DNA from: Bacteroidales bacterium
GTDB taxonomy: Bacteria > Bacteroidota > Bacteroidia > Bacteroidales > P3
Length of the DNA: 64,000 nt
Direction: 5' to 3'
NCBI GenBank assembly: GCA_031257915.1
Contig: JAIRNR010000033.1
Span: forward strand, 62,001 to 126,000
In this document: piece by piece, positions 61,284 through 64,000 of the stretch
How positions within the stretch are numbered: position 1 is the stretch's first letter
Layout: the number at the start of each line of letters is the position of its first letter
Notes under the pieces: generated by a model
Told to the model about the DNA's origin: nothing
The model's database searches: none
Seen by the model: the letters and a program-made list of their open reading frames with translations, nothing else
Program-made: the position numbers and the translations under genes

Positions 61284-62126
61284 ATGTCCACAGTAGTAAC
61301 ACTTATAAGTGACTGGCAAGAGAGCGACTACTATATTGCTGCCGTTAAAGGGCGGCTGATTAGTCATATTCCCGATGTTACAATAGTGGATATTACTCAC
61401 AACGTTCCGCGCGGCGGGCTTGCTGCGGCAACGTATTTGTTGCGCAACGCTTATCATAATTTCCCGAAAGGTACAATTCACATAATAGGAATTATGGATA
61501 TTGAATCGAAGCGTTCGCCGCATGTTGTGGTAAATTACGACGGACATTATTTTATAGGTGCCGATAATGGGCAGTTTCATGATATTTTTTCGTCCGAACC
61601 CGAACAGATATTTGAAATAACGGCATATCAGGAAGGTACGTCTTTCACATTTCCGTCCCGCGACAGATTTCCTGTTGTAGCAGCGTCAATTGCACGCGGT
61701 AATGATTTGTCAAAAATAGGTGTTCCCGCTAAGCTGCGTGCAAGAGCCAAAGAGCCGCTCGAAATATACAGCCGCGAAAAGGAAAACGGACTTATTGTCG
61801 ATGTTCCTGTTCTGTATGTCGATGCTGCAGGAAATACCGTTCTCAATATAACGCGGAAAGTATTTTCTTCTACCTTGAAAAAATATCCGTTTTTTTCTAT
61901 TGAAATAGGCGGCTTCAGCAATGAAAGAGATATGAAAAGGATACTCTTGCGTATAGATAAAATATCCGAAGCATATCAGGACACAGGCAGTGGTGACGGA
62001 TGTGCATTATTTTTGGACAATGATTATTTGGAACTGTCCGTAAATAACGGCTCTCTGCACGATTTAACAGGACTTGACATGTACAGCAGTGTGAGAATAG
62101 AATTTTCCGCTATTAAAATTTTGTAA
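61284..62126 (+). CDS. SAM hydroxide adenosyltransferase (SAM hydrolase, DUF62)
   Basis: A 280-residue member of the fluorinase/chlorinase superfamily whose ordinary members hydrolyse S-adenosylmethionine to adenosine and methionine. The N-terminal domain has VTLISDWQESDYYIAAVKGRL (the usual DFGxxD region is changed to DWQESD), DITHNVPRGG, and the Asp/Asn in GADNGQFHDIF. The C-terminal domain begins near residue 165. It is 12 bp from apt and 2 bp from the gld fusion gene. Adenosine salvage with apt is a possible connection. Confidence 0.9.
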   Translation: MSTVVTLISDWQESDYYIAAVKGRLISHIPDVTIVDITHNVPRGGLAAATYLLRNAYHNFPKGTIHIIGIMDIESKRSPHVVVNYDGHYFIGADNGQFHDIFSSEPEQIFEITAYQEGTSFTFPSRDRFPVVAASIARGNDLSKIGVPAKLRARAKEPLEIYSREKENGLIVDVPVLYVDAAGNTVLNITRKVFSSTLKKYPFFSIEIGGFSNERDMKRILLRIDKISEAYQDTGSGDGCALFLDNDYLELSVNNGSLHDLTGLDMYSSVRIEFSAIKIL

Positions 62127-62128
62127 TA

Positions 62129-64000
62129 ATGCGCTCACTTTTTATAAAAGAAATTCGTCAGTTTTTTTCAGGTGCTTCGGGCTATCTGACACTTTTTATT
62201 TTTTACACCGTTACCGCACTCGTTCTTTTTGTACTTCCCAATCCGTTTAATATTTTAGATAGCGGTACATCATCACTCGAACACTTTTTTTCTTTCGCAC
62301 CGTTTGCATTTCTTTTTCTTATTCCATCTATTTGCATGAAATGTTTTTCGGAAGAAAAAAAAACAGGCACACTTGAAATATTGCTTACACGTCCGTTAAC
62401 ACCATATCAAATTACACTTGCAAAATTTTTTTCATGTACAATATTTTTTACTGTTTCCCTGCTTCCTGTTTTTATTTATTATTACACTGTTAGTGCCGCC
62501 GCTTCACCGGCAGGCAATATAGACACAAGTGCATTTATCGGTTCGCTTATCGGATTGATTTTTCTCGGAACGGCATTTATTGCAGTATCTGTTTTTTTAT
62601 CTTCACTTACCGATTCACAAGTTCTTGCATTTATTGTGAGTGTTGTTGTTTGTGCGTTTTTCTATTTCGGATTTGACGCTGTATCCGAAATGACAGGCGA
62701 GGGTAGTACCTCTGTTTTTATTGCGGAACTTGGAATGAGAGAACATTTTGCTTCTCTCGGCAGAGGTGTGTTGACTGCTGTTGATGTTCTGTACTTCATT
62801 AGTATTACTTTTGTGTTTATTGTACTGACTGCGGTAATACTGCGTCCTGTTTCCGCAAAAAAATATTTGATAAAAATCTTGTCGGTAATTGCATGTGTTA
62901 TTTTTTTGAATATTGTCTTTTCTTTTTTTACTTTGCGTTATGACTTCACTGCCGATAAAAGATATACACTTAAAAATGTAACAAAACAATTATTGCGCAG
63001 TGTGTCGGCACAGCCTGTTTATATTCGCGTTTACCTTACAGGTGAACTGCCCGCAGGGTTTAAACGCCTTGAAAAATCAATTAAAGAAACGTTAGATGAA
63101 TTCGCTTATTACAATAAAAATTTACATTACCGGTTTATAGATATTTATGCTGACGAAGAAAAATCGTTAAATGAAGCGCATACACTTTTGCAAAATGGTT
63201 TTGAGCCGACTCAACTTGAAGTAAAAACAAAAGAAGGTATCACTCGCCGTTTTATTTTTCCGTATGCGGAAGTGCGCTACGGCGACAAGCTTATCCCTGT
63301 GAAGTTGCTTGTAGATCAAATGGGACGCAGTGCCGACGAGACACTTCATCACTCAATAGAAAATATAGAAATGCAACTCGCAAAGGGGATACGTGCATTG
63401 ACCGCCGGCAATGTGCAGAATATTGCATTTTTAACAGATAACGGCGAATGGACTTTCACACAGACAGAGAGTGCAGGTAATGCACTTTCGGATTATTATA
63501 ACGTGCGGCGTGCAAGTATTGAAGAGGGACTGTTTATCAATGACAGCGGATTTGACGGCAACGTTTACAATAAATATAATGCCCTGATTATAGCACATCC
63601 GGCAATACCTTTTTCAAGTCAACAAAAATTTATTCTTGACCAGTATGTGATGAATGGGGGATGTATCCTTTGGTTTGTTGACCAGTCCAACGCTTCCATT
63701 GATACTTTAAGAGTAAGGTCACAGGCAAATGCCGTGCCGTTTTCGCTTGATTTGGACGATATGTTTTTCCGCTATGGTTTTCGTATTTCAAATAATATAA
63801 TTCTTGATTTGGATTGCGCATATTCGCCTGTAATAACAGGGACACTTAACGGTCGTCCGCAGACGGAATTTCTGCCCAATTTATATTGTCCTGTCTTAAC
63901 TGCTGCATCCGGCGCAGAGAGTTCATCCATGTCGGAACGAATAAAAACATCTTTCATCGCAAGTATCGACACAATAGAAAGTCCTGCAGAAAAAATTCCG
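62129..64000 (+). CDS. GldF-GldG fusion protein (ABC-2 permease plus GldG), partial
   Basis: An open frame of 624 codons runs off the right edge. Residues about 1-245 are an ABC-2 type permease of the GldF kind (IKEIRQFFSGASGYLTLFIFY, MKCFSEEKKTGTLEILLTRPL, six hydrophobic segments). From about residue 250 the same frame continues as GldG: a membrane helix, FTLRYDFTADKRYTLKNVT, VYLTGELPAGFKRLEKSI, YNKNLHYRFIDIYA and a later NALIIAHPAIPFSSQQKFILDQY. In flavobacteria gldF and gldG are separate genes next to each other and, with the ATPase GldA, affect gliding. No GldA gene is in the window. Confidence 0.88.
   Translation, partial: MRSLFIKEIRQFFSGASGYLTLFIFYTVTALVLFVLPNPFNILDSGTSSLEHFFSFAPFAFLFLIPSICMKCFSEEKKTGTLEILLTRPLTPYQITLAKFFSCTIFFTVSLLPVFIYYYTVSAAASPAGNIDTSAFIGSLIGLIFLGTAFIAVSVFLSSLTDSQVLAFIVSVVVCAFFYFGFDAVSEMTGEGSTSVFIAELGMREHFASLGRGVLTAVDVLYFISITFVFIVLTAVILRPVSAKKYLIKILSVIACVIFLNIVFSFFTLRYDFTADKRYTLKNVTKQLLRSVSAQPVYIRVYLTGELPAGFKRLEKSIKETLDEFAYYNKNLHYRFIDIYADEEKSLNEAHTLLQNGFEPTQLEVKTKEGITRRFIFPYAEVRYGDKLIPVKLLVDQMGRSADETLHHSIENIEMQLAKGIRALTAGNVQNIAFLTDNGEWTFTQTESAGNALSDYYNVRRASIEEGLFINDSGFDGNVYNKYNALIIAHPAIPFSSQQKFILDQYVMNGGCILWFVDQSNASIDTLRVRSQANAVPFSLDLDDMFFRYGFRISNNIILDLDCAYSPVITGTLNGRPQTEFLPNLYCPVLTAASGAESSSMSERIKTSFIASIDTIESPAEKIP

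Overview
The window comes from a bacterium of the phylum Bacteroidota, most likely Bacteroidales-like. The evidence is the type IX secretion (T9SS) C-terminal sorting domains, DUF5689/DUF6359/DUF4369-type lipoproteins, a TonB-dependent outer-membrane barrel, GldF/GldG, an NQR complex subunit, a FISUMP-domain protein, and promoters of the Bacteroidota type (TTTG, 19-21 bp, TAnnTTTG). No tRNA, rRNA, IS element or CRISPR array was seen. Most of the window is ordinary chromosome with compact runs of co-directional genes; the accessory material is small and embedded.

Layout. 1-0.8 kb: end of an unknown gene, then recR. 0.8-6.8 kb (minus): pepE, a T9SS-sorted subtilase, a small exported protein, a fibronectin-III protein and an ORF6N-domain gene. 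7.1-14.4 kb (plus): a five-gene cell-surface locus (small T9SS protein, FISUMP protein, Ig/PKD-like secreted protein, lipoprotein, large T9SS protein). It starts at a consensus promoter and ends at a strong hairpin. 14.5-16.4 kb (minus): CoA-ligase-like gene and tdk. 16.5-20.0 kb (plus): murF, the C-terminal half of a split transketolase, and nqrF. 20.0-22.5 kb (minus): a lipoprotein and a C10 (streptopain-like) peptidase, followed by a broken second copy of nqrF. 22.5-27.3 kb (plus): a hairpin-repeat tract, a GT-C/TPR membrane glycosyltransferase, a methyltransferase, a DPM1-like synthase and an esterase. 27.3-30.5 kb (minus): prmC, acyl-ACP thioesterase and a BamA/TamA-like protein. 30.6-32.5 kb (plus): mazG carrying an in-frame minisatellite, and tatD. 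32.7-34.4 kb (minus): an AAA ATPase/TOPRIM pair that looks like a phage-defence module. 34.6-36.1 kb (minus): a TlpA-like thioredoxin lipoprotein-type protein. 36.4-42.5 kb (plus): porin, imelysin, di-haem oxidoreductase and a fused ResB-CcsA cytochrome c maturation protein, which form an iron/haem operon. 43-45.8 kb (plus): S41 and M28 peptidases. 45.8-56.7 kb (minus): RND adaptor, polyprenyl synthase, recQ, an EEP-family nuclease-like protein, two lipoproteins, a decayed HepT/MntA toxin-antitoxin pair and a TonB-dependent barrel. 56.8-64 kb (plus): DUF6427-like membrane protein, leuS, apt, SAM hydrolase, and a GldF-GldG fusion that runs off the window end.

How the genes work together. The T9SS products, lipoproteins and barrels show a heavy investment in the cell surface. 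The porin-imelysin-DHOR-ResB/CcsA genes plausibly act together in iron/haem acquisition or handling. The TonB barrel, DUF5689, DUF6359 and EEP genes look like a nutrient scavenging locus, possibly for nucleic acids. The GT-C and DPM1-like genes fit protein or glycan mannosylation.

The most notable features for follow-up are the AAA/TOPRIM pair, the nqrF remnant beside the C10 peptidase pair, the heptapeptide minisatellite inside the catalytic domain of MazG, the tandem 66-bp hairpin repeats with compensatory changes, the 99-residue C-terminal module shared by two neighbouring surface proteins, and the GldF-GldG fusion. All identifications are by reading motifs; no database search was run.
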